The notes under the pieces: generated by a model
The model's input: the letters and a program-made list of their open reading frames with translations, nothing else
Told to the model about the DNA's origin: nothing
Database searches by the model: none
Made by a program: the position numbers and the translations under genes
DNA from: BD2-11 sp965221785
GTDB taxonomy: Bacteria > Gemmatimonadota > Gemmatimonadetes > Longimicrobiales > Gaopeijiaceae
Reading direction: 5' to 3'
Length of the DNA: 64,000 nucleotides
Assembly: GCA_965221785.1 (NCBI GenBank)
Contig: CBDCSR010000003.1
Span: forward strand, 1,860,001-1,924,000
Shown here: in pieces, positions 1 through 9,237 of the stretch
Numbering within the stretch: the first letter of the stretch is position 1
Layout of the letters: every line of letters starts with the position of its first letter

Positions 1-1122
1 CTGGCCGACGAACGGGGCGTGCCGCGCGCGCAGCTGGCAGGAACGGTGCAGAACGACATCCTCAAGGAGTACATCGCCCGCGGCACCTACATCTACCCGG
101 CGGGGCCCTCACTCCGCCTGGTGTCGGACGTCATCGCCTTCTGTTCGCGCGAGCTGCCCAGATGGAATCCGGTGTCGATCTCCGGCTACCATATCCGCGA
201 GGCCGGCTCGACCGCCCCCCAGGAGGTCGCCTTCACCTTCGCCAACGGGCTCGAATACGTGCGCCGCGCGCTCGAATCCGGAGTGGCGCTCGAGGACTTC
301 GCCCCGCGCCTTTCCTTCTTTTTCGCCGCACACAGCGACCTGCTGGAGGAGGTGGCCAAGTTCCGCGCCGCCCGCCGGCTGTGGGCACGGCTGATGCGCG
401 AGCAGTTCGGGGCCTCCGACCGGAGCGCGCGGCTGCGCTTCCACACCCAGACGGGTGGGTCGACGCTCACCGCCCAGCAGCCTCTCAACAACGTGACCCG
501 CACCACTCTGCAGGCGCTCGCGGCGGTGCTGGGGGGTACGCAGTCCCTGCACACCAACGGATACGACGAGGCGCTGGCGCTCCCCACCGAGGAATCCGCC
601 CGCATCGCCCTGCGCGCGCAACAGATTCTGTTGCGCGAGAGCGGGGTGGCCCGCACGGTCGATCCTCTCGGGGGGAGCTATTTCGTTGAAGCGCTTACCG
701 ATACGATTGAGTCGCGGGCGCGCGTGCACCTGGAGCGCATCGCCGCCATGGGCGGGGCCGCGCAATCCCTCGACTACATGTGCGACCACATCCACCGGTC
801 GGCGTACCGCACCCAGCTCGCGGTCGAGTCGGGCGAGAAGGTCGTGGTGGGGGTAAACCGCCACGTCGAAGAGGGCGCGGATCCGCCCGCCCGCGCCCCC
901 GACTATCGGGCGCTCGAGGCCGGGCAGCGCGCCGGTCTGAAGGAGGTGCACGCCCGCCGCGACGGCCCCGCGGCCGCCCGCGCCCTCGAACAGGTGCGGG
1001 ACGCGGCGCGCACGGACGCCAACCTGGTGCAGCCCATGGTGGCCGCCGTGAGCGCCCGCGCAACGCTGGGCGAGATCAGCGAAGTCCTGGCGCGCGAATG
1101 GGGGAGATACGCGGGTCAATAG
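1..1122 (+). CDS. Acyl-CoA mutase large subunit, methylmalonyl-CoA mutase type (5' end missing)
   Basis: The frame is already open at base 1, so the start lies upstream and only about the last 370 residues are seen. They match the catalytic part of methylmalonyl-CoA mutase-type enzymes, which use adenosylcobalamin to rearrange the carbon skeleton of acyl-CoA esters such as methylmalonyl-CoA to succinyl-CoA in the cytoplasm. Visible signatures are FHTQTGGSTLTAQQPLNN, TQSLHTNGYDEALALPT and DPLGGSYFVE, all in the barrel that holds the CoA ester. The protein ends without a DxHxxG cobalamin-binding domain, so it is the split form whose B12 domain is a separate small-subunit gene; none is in the window. 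Whether the substrate is methylmalonyl-, isobutyryl- or ethylmalonyl-CoA cannot be told from this part. Confidence 0.93.
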   Translation: MADERGVPRAQLAGTVQNDILKEYIARGTYIYPAGPSLRLVSDVIAFCSRELPRWNPVSISGYHIREAGSTAPQEVAFTFANGLEYVRRALESGVALEDFAPRLSFFFAAHSDLLEEVAKFRAARRLWARLMREQFGASDRSARLRFHTQTGGSTLTAQQPLNNVTRTTLQALAAVLGGTQSLHTNGYDEALALPTEESARIALRAQQILLRESGVARTVDPLGGSYFVEALTDTIESRARVHLERIAAMGGAAQSLDYMCDHIHRSAYRTQLAVESGEKVVVGVNRHVEEGADPPARAPDYRALEAGQRAGLKEVHARRDGPAAARALEQVRDAARTDANLVQPMVAAVSARATLGEISEVLAREWGRYAGQ

Positions 1123-1234
1123 TCGCCCTCCGCCACAACCCGTACGGGTCCCCTCGAACGGCTCTCCCCGATTTCCCGTCCTCCGCAAACACGATTAGTT
1201 TGGCGGGTCGAACCAACCCCGGGATCCATCACCC

Positions 1235-1642
1235 ATGCCTACCTACGACTACCACTGTAGCGGCTGCGGACAGGCCTTCGAGGTCTTCCAGAGAATGTCG
1301 GACGAGCCGGTCTCCAGCTGTCCCGACTGCGGGGCGCCGGTCCGGCGCAGGATCTCCGGCGGGGCCGGCTTCATCTTCAAGGGCGAGGGCTTCTACATCA
1401 CCGACCACCGCAGCCAGGAGTACAGGGACAGGGCCGCGGCCGACGCGGGGAAGGAGCCTGTTGCGGCATCCGGCGCGAAGGCCTCCAGCGACGGTGAGGC
1501 CGAATCCCAGGGGAAGGGCGAAACGAAGGCGGCAGCAGCATCCTCCCCGGATTCGGACACGATCTCCTCGGGAGCCGATTCGGGCGGCTCCCCCTCCGCG
1601 AGCGGTGCGGACAGTCAGGCCAAAGCCGGTTCGGAGCAATGA
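1235..1642 (+). CDS. FmdB-family zinc-ribbon protein
   Basis: A 135-residue protein starting MPTYDYHCSGCGQAFE, the hallmark of the FmdB/CxxC_CXXC_SSSS family. Two CxxC pairs (CSGC near residue 8 and CPDC near residue 29) make a small zinc ribbon in the first 45 residues. The rest is a low-complexity tail rich in Ala, Ser, Gly, Lys and Glu, probably disordered. The family was named as a putative regulator of formamidase genes, but its real function is mostly unknown. The stop overlaps the argS start by four bases (ATGA), so the two are likely translated together. Confidence 0.85.
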   Translation: MPTYDYHCSGCGQAFEVFQRMSDEPVSSCPDCGAPVRRRISGGAGFIFKGEGFYITDHRSQEYRDRAAADAGKEPVAASGAKASSDGEAESQGKGETKAAAASSPDSDTISSGADSGGSPSASGADSQAKAGSEQ

Positions 1643-3336
1643 GCCGGCGGGCGCTGCGCGACATCCTCGAACAGGCACTCGCCGGGATGGGAGTGACGGA
1701 TCACGAAGTCCGGCTGGAGCGTCCGCGCGACCCCGACCACGGCGACATCGCTTCCTCGGTGGCGCTCACCCTCGCCTCCCGGCTGCGGCGGCCTCCGCGG
1801 GGCATCGCGGAAGAGATCGCGGGGCGGCTCGAGTTGACCGGCACCGGGATTGCCTCGGTGGAGGTCGCCGGCCCGGGCTTCCTGAACTTCCGCTTCTCGG
1901 CATCGCGGGTATCCTCGGTTGTCGTGGAGATTCTCCGCCTGGATGAACGCTATGGGCGCTCAGGGGACGGGCGGGGAAGAGCCATCATGGTGGAATTCGT
2001 CTCCGCCAACCCCACCGGCCCGCTGCACCTGGGCCACGGGCGCCAGGCCGCGCTCGGCGACACGCTGGCCAACCTGCTCGACCGGACAGGCTGGGCGGCG
2101 TACCGGGAGTACTACTACAACGACGCCGGGCGCCAGATCGAACGGCTGGGGGAGAGCGTCGCCTGCCGCTATCTGCACCACTTCGGCATCGAGGCCGACT
2201 TCCCCGACGATGGATACCACGGGGCCTACGTCATGGAGATCGCGGAGCGGCTCGCGCGAGCGGAGGGAGGCCGGTGGGTCGATGTGGAGCCCGGGGAGCG
2301 GTACGCGGCCTGCCGGCGCTTCGCGGTGAAGGTGCTCAGGGAGGAGCAGGACCGCGACCTCGCCGACTTCGGCGTGCGCTTCGACCGCTACTTCCTCGAG
2401 TCCTCGCTCTACACGGACGGCGCGGTCGACGCGACCATCGCGGCGCTGCGCGGGACCGGGCACGTCTACGACCGCGACGGCGCCATCTGGCTCGCCACCA
2501 CCGCCTTCGGCGACCAGAAGGACAGGGTGATGGTCAAGAGCGACGGCAGCCCCACCTACTTCCTGCCGGACGTCGCCTATCACATGAGCAAGTGGCGGCG
2601 CGGCTTCCACGAGGTCATCAACGTTCAGGGCTCGGACCATCACGGCACCGTCGACCGGGTGCGCGCCGGGCTCCAGGCGCTCGGCCGGCCGCAGGGATAT
2701 CCCGAGTACCTCCTCCACCAGATGGTGACCGTGGAGCGCAGCGGGGTGGAGGTGAAGCTATCCAAGCGCTCCGGAGGCTACACCACCCTGCGCGAGCTGG
2801 TCGAAGCCGTCGGCGTGGACGTCGCCCGCTACTTCTTCCTGATGCGCAAGCCGGAGGCGCACCTGGTCTTCGATCTGGACGCCGCCCTCGACCACTCCGA
2901 CCGCAACCCGGTCTACAAGAGCAAGTACGCGCACGCGCGCATGTGCAGCATCTTCCGCAAGGCGGGGATCGATCCCGACTCCATGACGCCGGATCAGCTC
3001 ACCCCGGAGGGTCTCGACCTGTCCCTGCTGGAGCATCCGCGCGAGCGCGAGTTGATGGGGCGGCTGGGAGAGTTCCCGGACCTGGTGCGCCGGGCAGCGC
3101 GCGCGCGGGCGCCGCACCTGGTGTGCGAGTACCTGGAGCACACTTCCGGCATGGTCAACTCGTGGTACCATGCCGGCAATCCCACCCGCAACCCCGACCT
3201 CGCCGTGCTGGCCGGGAACCCGGCGCTCAGGGCGGCGCGCCTCGCGCTCACCGGGGCCGTGCGCGTGGTGCTGCGCAACGCGCTCACCCTGCTGGGCGTG
3301 GAGGCTCCGACCCGCATGGCGCGGCGCGAGGACTGA
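1639..3336 (+). CDS. argS: Arginyl-tRNA synthetase
   Basis: A 565-residue class I synthetase that charges tRNA-Arg with arginine using ATP. The N-terminal additional domain (about residues 1-95) is followed by the Rossmann catalytic core with the HIGH-type signature PTGPLHLGHGR near residue 130 and a KMSK-equivalent LSKRSG near residue 375. The C-terminal DALR-type anticodon domain carries YAHARMCSIFRK and the closing RVVLRNALTLLGVEAP. Length is normal. The ATG overlaps the fmdB-like stop as ATGA. The PfkB kinase gene follows within nine bases, so this is an operon. Confidence 0.97.
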   Translation: MSRRALRDILEQALAGMGVTDHEVRLERPRDPDHGDIASSVALTLASRLRRPPRGIAEEIAGRLELTGTGIASVEVAGPGFLNFRFSASRVSSVVVEILRLDERYGRSGDGRGRAIMVEFVSANPTGPLHLGHGRQAALGDTLANLLDRTGWAAYREYYYNDAGRQIERLGESVACRYLHHFGIEADFPDDGYHGAYVMEIAERLARAEGGRWVDVEPGERYAACRRFAVKVLREEQDRDLADFGVRFDRYFLESSLYTDGAVDATIAALRGTGHVYDRDGAIWLATTAFGDQKDRVMVKSDGSPTYFLPDVAYHMSKWRRGFHEVINVQGSDHHGTVDRVRAGLQALGRPQGYPEYLLHQMVTVERSGVEVKLSKRSGGYTTLRELVEAVGVDVARYFFLMRKPEAHLVFDLDAALDHSDRNPVYKSKYAHARMCSIFRKAGIDPDSMTPDQLTPEGLDLSLLEHPRERELMGRLGEFPDLVRRAARARAPHLVCEYLEHTSGMVNSWYHAGNPTRNPDLAVLAGNPALRAARLALTGAVRVVLRNALTLLGVEAPTRMARRED

Positions 3337-3344
3337 GGGACGGC

Positions 3345-4274
3345 GTGTCGACCCTGATTGTGGGAAGCATCGCGCTCGACACGGTCGAGACCCCGTTCGG
3401 GAGGGCCGAAGAGGTGCTCGGGGGGTCGGCCTCGTTCTTCGCGGCGGCGGCGAGCCTCTATCAGCCGGTCCAGGTGGTGGCGGTGGTCGGCGACGACTTC
3501 CCGCTGGCCGAACTGGACTTTCTGCGACGGCGGGGCGTCGATTTCTCGGGGGTTCAGGTCGCGCCGGGGGAGAGTTTCCGCTGGGGCGGGACCTACTCCG
3601 CCGATTTCAGCGAGCGGGAGACGCTCTTCACGACCCTCGGCGTCTTCGCCGACTTCAGCCCGGTCATCCCCGCCGCCTTCCGCAAGGCCCGCATCGTCTC
3701 GCTGGGCAACATCCACCCCATTCTTCAGGGAGAGGTGCTGAACCAGGTGGAGAGACCGGAGCTCGTGGTGTGCGACACCATGAACTACTGGATCGAGCGG
3801 GAGCGGGAAGCGCTCATGTCGCTTCTCGAGCGAATCGATGTCCTGATGGTGAACGACACCGAGGTCCATCAGCTCTCCGGCATTGCCGATCCGGTTCGGG
3901 CGGCGCGCTGGGTTTGCAAACACGGGCCACGGCACGTGATCGTGAAAGAGGGTGCGGAGGGCGCGCTGCTCTTCGACGGAGAGGCCGCTTTCCGCTGCCC
4001 CGCGTATCCTGTGCCCCGTGTGGTGGACCCCACCGGAGCGGGAGACGCCTTCGCCGGGGGATTCGCGGGACAGCTGGCGGCGCTGGGAGACTGCACCGCG
4101 GACGCGTTGCGGGAGGCGCTGGTGCACGGCTGCGTGCTGGGGTCCTTCGCCGTCGAGTCCTTCTCGCTCGATCGGCTCCGGAACCTGGAGGCCCGCGAAG
4201 TGGACGAGCGCACGCGCGTCCTCGGCGGGCGAGCCGCCTTCGAACCGTCACCGACAGGAGCGAGCCTTGTCTGA
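3345..4274 (+). CDS. PfkB-family (ribokinase-like) sugar/nucleoside kinase
   Basis: A protein of about 309 residues read from a GTG start nine bases after argS (MSTLIVGSIALDTVETP). It has the PfkB fold: N-terminal GGSASFFAAAAS substrate-side motif and near the C-terminus DPTGAGDAFAGG, which holds the catalytic Asp and the anion hole. It should phosphorylate a small sugar or nucleoside with ATP in the cytoplasm; the substrate cannot be read from sequence. The C-terminal eight bases overlap the start of purM, so a role near nucleotide or ribose metabolism is possible but only suggested by position. Confidence 0.88.
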   Translation: MSTLIVGSIALDTVETPFGRAEEVLGGSASFFAAAASLYQPVQVVAVVGDDFPLAELDFLRRRGVDFSGVQVAPGESFRWGGTYSADFSERETLFTTLGVFADFSPVIPAAFRKARIVSLGNIHPILQGEVLNQVERPELVVCDTMNYWIEREREALMSLLERIDVLMVNDTEVHQLSGIADPVRAARWVCKHGPRHVIVKEGAEGALLFDGEAAFRCPAYPVPRVVDPTGAGDAFAGGFAGQLAALGDCTADALREALVHGCVLGSFAVESFSLDRLRNLEAREVDERTRVLGGRAAFEPSPTGASLV

Positions 4275-5304
4275 CGATCGCCCGAGACTGGACTACCGCG
4301 CGGCGGGCGTCGACCTCGACGCCGCGGACCAGGCGAAGAAGGCCATCAAGTCGCTGGTGGCGAGCACCCACGACCGCCACACCCTGTCCGGGATGGGCTC
4401 GTTCGGGGGCATGTACGCCGTACCCCAGGGCCTGGAGGCGCCGGTGCTGGTGTCGAGCGCAGACGGGGTGGGCACCAAGCTCAAGGTGGCGTTCCTCTCC
4501 GGCCGCCACGACACGGTGGGGGCGGATCTGGTCAACCACTGCGTGAACGACATCCTGGTCCAGGGCGCGCGGCCGCTCTTTTTCATGGATTACCTGGCTA
4601 CCGGCGACATGGATGCCGGGGTGGTGGGCCAGGTGGTCTCCGGGGTTGCCCGCGCGTGCCGCGCCAACGGCTGCGCGCTGCTGGGAGGCGAGACCGCGCA
4701 GATGCCCGATTTCTACGCCCCCGGCGAGTACGACCTGGCCGGGTTCGTCGTCGGTATCGCGGAGCGGGACGCGCTGCTCGATGGGTCGCGCGCGCGCGCG
4801 GGCGATGTGCTGGTGGCGCTGGCTTCCACAGGGCTTCACACCAACGGCTACACGCTGGCCCGCCGCATCGTCTTCGACGTCCTGGGGCTCGACGCCGGGA
4901 GTCCGTTCCCCGATTCCGGGCAATCGGTTGCGGACATGCTGCTGGCGGTGCACCGGAGCTATCTGGCCTCGCTTACCCCGGAGCTCGATCGCGGCGCCGT
5001 TCGCGCTCTGGCACACGTCACCGGCGGGGGCATCCCCGGAAACCTCCCGCGTTCGCTGGGGGCGGGGCTGGGCGCGCGCATCGACACCGCCAGTTGGCAG
5101 CCGCCCCCTGTCTTCGCGGTGCTGGCGCGGGCGGGTGGCGTGGCGCGTGAGGAAATGTACCGCGTCTTCAACATGGGCGTGGGCATGCTGGTGGTGGTCG
5201 CTCCTGCGGAAGCGGACGGCCTCGTCTCCCGCCTTCGGGACCGGGGGGAGGAGGCCTGGATTGCGGGGGAAGTCTTCCGGGGCTCAGGAGTGGAGTTGGT
5301 GTGA
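4267..5304 (+). CDS. purM: Phosphoribosylformylglycinamidine cyclo-ligase (AIR synthetase)
   Basis: About 345 residues, starting at TTG (MSDDRPRLDYRAAGVDLDAA) with an upstream AGGAG seven bases away. PurM closes the imidazole ring of AIR from FGAM with ATP, step five of purine synthesis. Signatures are the N-terminal YRAAGVD, SADGVGTKLKVA, the metal and ATP part VNDILVQGARPLFFMDY, LLGGETAQMPDFY and HVTGGGIPGNLPR. It overlaps the PfkB gene by eight bases and its TGA overlaps the next GTG start. Confidence 0.97.
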   Translation: MSDDRPRLDYRAAGVDLDAADQAKKAIKSLVASTHDRHTLSGMGSFGGMYAVPQGLEAPVLVSSADGVGTKLKVAFLSGRHDTVGADLVNHCVNDILVQGARPLFFMDYLATGDMDAGVVGQVVSGVARACRANGCALLGGETAQMPDFYAPGEYDLAGFVVGIAERDALLDGSRARAGDVLVALASTGLHTNGYTLARRIVFDVLGLDAGSPFPDSGQSVADMLLAVHRSYLASLTPELDRGAVRALAHVTGGGIPGNLPRSLGAGLGARIDTASWQPPPVFAVLARAGGVAREEMYRVFNMGVGMLVVVAPAEADGLVSRLRDRGEEAWIAGEVFRGSGVELV

Positions 5305-6254
5305 GGCTGGGCGCGGGCGCGGGGCTGATGCTCGCTCTCCTGAGCCTTGCTGCACCCGGGCGCGCGCAATCGGTCGCGGAACTCACCGCCCGCTGCGGCG
5401 AGGTGTCCGGAGGGGCAAACTGGTGCGCCGCCGGAGCCGCGGCATACCAGGCGGCCGCATCGGGCGTCGGCCTGGCTGCGTCGGCGGGCAGTGACATCCC
5501 GGGGACTTCGAGTACCCTGGGATGGCGGCGTGGATTGGGTCCGCGCCTGGCGCTGAGTGCCCGCTTCACGGGTGCCCGCATCCCGCTTCCCGACCTCGTT
5601 GAAGCCCTTGCCCTTGAGCTTCCGGAGCTACGCTCCACCGTCTCCAATGCCTCGCTCGAGGGCGCGGTCGGGCTGTTCGACGGCTTCCGCTGGGCGCCGC
5701 AATACGGGGGCTTTTTGTCGCTGGATCTTGTCGCTTCCATCGGCGTACTCGGGCTTCCGCGGGCGCACGGCTTCGAGGGCGACGCCTACTCGGCCGGGGT
5801 CGGTGCCCGTCTCGGCCTGCTCCGCGAGTCTTTCGGCGTTCCGGGTATCTCGGTCTCCGCCGTGAGACGCTTCCTCGGAGATGTCCGGCTGGGAGCCGCG
5901 CGGGCGATCACCGTGCGCCTCGAACCGGCGGCAACCTCCTTCCGCGCCCTGATCGGCAAGGAGTTCCAGGCCGCGGGCATCGTTGCCGGCGCCGGATGGG
6001 ACAGCTACTCGGGAACCGTTACCATCGAGGGTCCGGAATCGGGCCGTCGGCCGCGCAGCGTGACGCTCGACGGCCCCGCATTCGATCGCCTGCTCCTTTT
6101 CGCCGCCATCTCGCGCACCTGGCAGGTGCTTCTGCTGGCGGGGGAAATCGGTTGGGCCGCGGGGTTCGATGGTTTTTCGGATCCCTCGGTGCAACCCTTC
6201 GACCCGAGCGCCGGCAGCGTGTTCGGGTCCCTGAGCCTGCGGATTACGCGATAG
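5301..6254 (+). CDS. Predicted outer-membrane/exported protein, unknown function
   Basis: A 317-residue protein from a GTG overlapping the purM stop. Residues 1-23 form a signal peptide ending in APGRAQ. The mature part contains two early Cys (CGEVSGGANWC), many Gly- and Ser-rich amphipathic stretches of the kind that form beta strands, and the end FGSLSLRITR. This fits an outer-membrane beta-barrel or a barrel-like exported protein, but no named family is recognised. It separates purM from the riboflavin genes and is in the same transcription run. Confidence 0.7.
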   Translation: MRLGAGAGLMLALLSLAAPGRAQSVAELTARCGEVSGGANWCAAGAAAYQAAASGVGLAASAGSDIPGTSSTLGWRRGLGPRLALSARFTGARIPLPDLVEALALELPELRSTVSNASLEGAVGLFDGFRWAPQYGGFLSLDLVASIGVLGLPRAHGFEGDAYSAGVGARLGLLRESFGVPGISVSAVRRFLGDVRLGAARAITVRLEPAATSFRALIGKEFQAAGIVAGAGWDSYSGTVTIEGPESGRRPRSVTLDGPAFDRLLLFAAISRTWQVLLLAGEIGWAAGFDGFSDPSVQPFDPSAGSVFGSLSLRITR

Positions 6255-6267
6255 CGGAGATGGCCGC

Positions 6268-7404
6268 ATGACGGAGAGCGGGACTGGCGGGCTCGATCCG
6301 GCGCCGGATGATCGGCTGTCGGAGAGGGATCTGAACTTCCTGGAGCGAGCGGTCGACCTCGGACGGCGTGGATGGGGGCGGGTGTCACCCAACCCGATGG
6401 TCGGGTGCGTCATCGTGCGGGAGAGCGAGGTGGTCGGGGAGGGCTGGCACCGGGAGCTGGGCGGGCCGCACGCAGAGGTGCATGCGCTCGCCGAGGCAGG
6501 CGAGGGGGCCCGGGGCGCCACCGCATACATCAGCCTCGAGCCCTGCGCCCACACGGGCCGGACGCCTCCCTGCGCACACGCCCTGATGGAAGCCGGGGTG
6601 GCCCGCGTGGTCTTCGGCGCAGCCGATCCGGGCGCCGGAGCGGGCGGGGCCGCCTTGCTGCGCGCTGCCGGGATGCGCGTCGACGGACCCGTCTTCTCCA
6701 GCGCCCGGGGCGCCTCGTGCAATCCCGCCTTCTTCCACGCCGCGCTCAACGCGTCGCCGTACGTCGCCCTCAAGCTCGCGCTCAGCCTGGACGGACGTAT
6801 CTCGCGCGCGGACGAGCAGACCGGGCTCACCGGGCCGCCGGCACGCGAGCACGTGCACTACCTGCGCGCCGGCTTCGACGCGATCATGGTGGGAGCGAAC
6901 ACCATGAAGATCGACGACCCCCGCCTGACGGCTCGCGGGCAGCCCGAGCCCCGCCGCGCGCCCGACCGCATCGTCCTGGACTCCCGCGCCCGCACGGCTC
7001 CGGAAGCCAGGCTCCTGGGGGAGGACGGCGGGGGGCGGGTGCGCATCTTCACGGGTGCGGACGCGCCCGCGGACCGGGTGCGCGCGCTTCGCAAGCGAGG
7101 CGCCACTGTGCACGCCGTTCCCCGCGCGGCGGGCGGCCTCGAGCTGGGCGCGGTGATGGACGCCTGCTTCCGGGAGGGACTCACCTCCCTCCTCTGCGAA
7201 GGTGGTGGGGTCCTCGCATCCTCGCTCCTGCGCGAGGGACGCGTGCAGCGCCTCTATCTCTTCCTGGCCCCGCTCACGCTGGGATCCGGCTCGGTCCCGG
7301 CCTTCCCGGGGCTCGACGACTCGGCCTGGGAGGGGTGGCGACCCGCCGGATCGCCGACCGCGCTCGGGCGCGACCTCCTCTGGGTCCTGGACAGGAACGG
7401 CTGA
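6268..7404 (+). CDS. ribD: Bifunctional diaminohydroxyphosphoribosylaminopyrimidine deaminase / reductase
   Basis: 378 residues carrying out two steps of riboflavin synthesis: deamination of the pyrimidine and NADPH reduction of the ribose side chain. The N-terminal deaminase domain has the zinc site HAEVHAL and PCAHTGRTPPC (about residues 70-110) and the start motif VSPNPMVGCVI. The C-terminal DHFR-like reductase has LKLALSLDGRIS, GANTMKIDDPRLTAR and a late LLCEGGGVLASSLL. About 25 extra residues precede the usual start. Its TGA overlaps the ATG of ribE by one base. Confidence 0.95.
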   Translation: MTESGTGGLDPAPDDRLSERDLNFLERAVDLGRRGWGRVSPNPMVGCVIVRESEVVGEGWHRELGGPHAEVHALAEAGEGARGATAYISLEPCAHTGRTPPCAHALMEAGVARVVFGAADPGAGAGGAALLRAAGMRVDGPVFSSARGASCNPAFFHAALNASPYVALKLALSLDGRISRADEQTGLTGPPAREHVHYLRAGFDAIMVGANTMKIDDPRLTARGQPEPRRAPDRIVLDSRARTAPEARLLGEDGGGRVRIFTGADAPADRVRALRKRGATVHAVPRAAGGLELGAVMDACFREGLTSLLCEGGGVLASSLLREGRVQRLYLFLAPLTLGSGSVPAFPGLDDSAWEGWRPAGSPTALGRDLLWVLDRNG

Positions 7405-8027
7405 TGTTCACCGGGCTGGTGGAGGAGGTCGGGAGGGTGGCGGCGGTTGCGACCCGGCCGGAGGGCCGGCGGATGACCATTCGTGCCCCGAACATCGTGG
7501 CCGACCTCACCGACGGCGCCTCGGTGGCGGTCGACGGCGCATGCCTGACCGTCGCCGCGCTCGAGGCCGCCACCTTCGCCGTGGACGTTGTGCCCGCCAC
7601 CCTGGCGCGCACCATCGCCAGCGACTACCAGGTCGGAACGCGTGTCAACCTCGAGCGGGCCCTCCGCCTGGGCGACCGTCTCGGCGGCCACCTGGTGCAG
7701 GGGCACGTCGACGGGGTGGGATCGCTGGTCTCCCGGACCAATCCGGCCCCCGGGGACGGCGCCCGCCTCCTCACCTTCCGCCTCCCCCGCGAAGTGGCCC
7801 GCGCCACCGTCCTGCATGGCTCCATCACTCTCAACGGGGTGAGCCTGACCGTCAGCGAGCAGCCCGGCCCCGACCTGGTGCGGATCGCGATCGTGCCCTT
7901 CACCTGGGAGCACACCAACCTGGACGCCCTCGCCCCCGGCGCCCCCGTCAACGTCGAGGGGGATCTGATCGGGAAGTACGTGGGTAAGTTCCTGTCAGTT
8001 TACACCCCGGATTCTCCGAAAGGCTGA
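7404..8027 (+). CDS. ribE: Riboflavin synthase alpha subunit
   Basis: 207 residues beginning MFTGLVEEVGRV, the invariant start of riboflavin synthase, which dismutates two molecules of 6,7-dimethyl-8-ribityllumazine to riboflavin. Two lumazine-binding repeats are visible: the first with DGACLTV and LGGHLVQGHVDGVG, the second with GSITLNGVSLTV and IPFTWEHTNL-like IVPFTWEHTNL. Length is normal. It is directly fused in the operon between ribD and ribBA with 1-5 base spacing. Confidence 0.96.
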   Translation: MFTGLVEEVGRVAAVATRPEGRRMTIRAPNIVADLTDGASVAVDGACLTVAALEAATFAVDVVPATLARTIASDYQVGTRVNLERALRLGDRLGGHLVQGHVDGVGSLVSRTNPAPGDGARLLTFRLPREVARATVLHGSITLNGVSLTVSEQPGPDLVRIAIVPFTWEHTNLDALAPGAPVNVEGDLIGKYVGKFLSVYTPDSPKG

Positions 8028-8032
8028 GCCCC

Positions 8033-9232
8033 GTGCCGCACTCCCGCGTGGAAGCTGCCATCCACGATATTCGCGAAGGCAGGATGGTCATCGTTGCCGA
8101 CGACGAGGACCGGGAGAACGAGGGCGACCTGGTGTGCGCGGCCGTTGCCGCCACCCCCGAAATCGTCAACTTCATGACCAAGCACGCGCGCGGCCTCATC
8201 TGCGTGGCCCTGACGCGGGAGCGCGCCGCCGAACTCGGTCTTCCGCCCATGACCGAGGACAACACCGACCCCCAGGGCACCGCCTTCACGGTTTCGGTGG
8301 ACGCGCACCGCAAGTACGGGGTCACCACCGGCATCAGCGCCTTCGACCGCGCCAGGACCATCGAAGTGCTGATCGATCCCGCGAGCCGGCCGGGCGACCT
8401 GCGCCGCCCCGGCCACGTCTTTCCGCTGCGCGCCGTCCCCGGCGGGGTACTGCGCCGGGTGGGGCAGACGGAGGCCTCCGTGGACCTGGCCCGTCTCGCC
8501 GGATTCGAGCCCGCCGGGGTCATCTGCGAGATCCTGAGCCAGGACGGCTCCATGGCGCGCCGGCCTCAGCTGGAACAGTTCGCCCGGGAGCACGACCTGC
8601 TCTTCATCACGGTAGCGGAACTGGTGGCCTACCGGCTGGCGAAGGAGCGGCTGGTGGAGCGGGTGGCCACCGCGCGGCTCCCCACCGGCGTCGGCACCTT
8701 CGACGTCATCGGCTTCCGCAGCCCGCTCGACGACCGCGAGCACGTGGCGCTGGTGAAAGGAGAGATCGACGGGCGGGCGGACGTGCTGGTGCGCATGCAC
8801 TCGGAGTGCCTGACCGGGGACGTCTTCGGTTCGATCCGCTGCGACTGCGGCCAGCAGCTGCGCGCCGCGATGCGCCAGGTGCAGGAGGAGGGCAGCGGCG
8901 CCATCGTCTATCTGAAGCAGGAGGGCAGGGGTATCGGCCTGCACAACAAGCTGAAGGCCTATCAGCTCCAGGACGGCGGGCAGGATACGGTCGAGGCCAA
9001 TCGCACCCTCGGGTTCGAGCCCGACCTGCGCGACTACGGCATCGGCGCGCAGATCCTGCTCGACCTGGGCCTCAGCTCGATCCGCCTTCTGACCAACAAT
9101 CCCCGCAAGATCGTCGGACTGGAGGGATACGGCTTGCGTGTGACCGGACGGGTGCCGATCGAGATGGAGCCATCGGACTTCAACGAGCACTACCTCGACA
9201 CCAAGCGCGCGAAGCTCGGCCATTTGATTTAG
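8033..9232 (+). CDS. ribBA: Bifunctional 3,4-dihydroxy-2-butanone-4-phosphate synthase / GTP cyclohydrolase II
   Basis: 399 residues from a GTG start. The N-terminal half (about 1-200) is RibB, with DDEDRENEGDLVCAA and the FMTKHARGLICVAL stretch, and makes the four-carbon precursor from ribulose-5-phosphate. The C-terminal half is RibA, with RMHSECLTGDVFGS and RCDCGQQL giving the three zinc cysteines, then GRGIGLHNKLKAYQLQD. RibA opens GTP as the first committed step. The fused form is common. It lies between ribE and ribH, so the operon holds the full pathway. Confidence 0.97.
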   Translation: MPHSRVEAAIHDIREGRMVIVADDEDRENEGDLVCAAVAATPEIVNFMTKHARGLICVALTRERAAELGLPPMTEDNTDPQGTAFTVSVDAHRKYGVTTGISAFDRARTIEVLIDPASRPGDLRRPGHVFPLRAVPGGVLRRVGQTEASVDLARLAGFEPAGVICEILSQDGSMARRPQLEQFAREHDLLFITVAELVAYRLAKERLVERVATARLPTGVGTFDVIGFRSPLDDREHVALVKGEIDGRADVLVRMHSECLTGDVFGSIRCDCGQQLRAAMRQVQEEGSGAIVYLKQEGRGIGLHNKLKAYQLQDGGQDTVEANRTLGFEPDLRDYGIGAQILLDLGLSSIRLLTNNPRKIVGLEGYGLRVTGRVPIEMEPSDFNEHYLDTKRAKLGHLI

Positions 9233-9237
9233 AGCAG

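Noticed and set aside
2274..3344. Long in-frame extension upstream of the PfkB kinase
   Set aside because: It lies wholly inside argS in another frame and is Arg/Ala/Gly-rich; the GTG at 3345 starts the homologous part.
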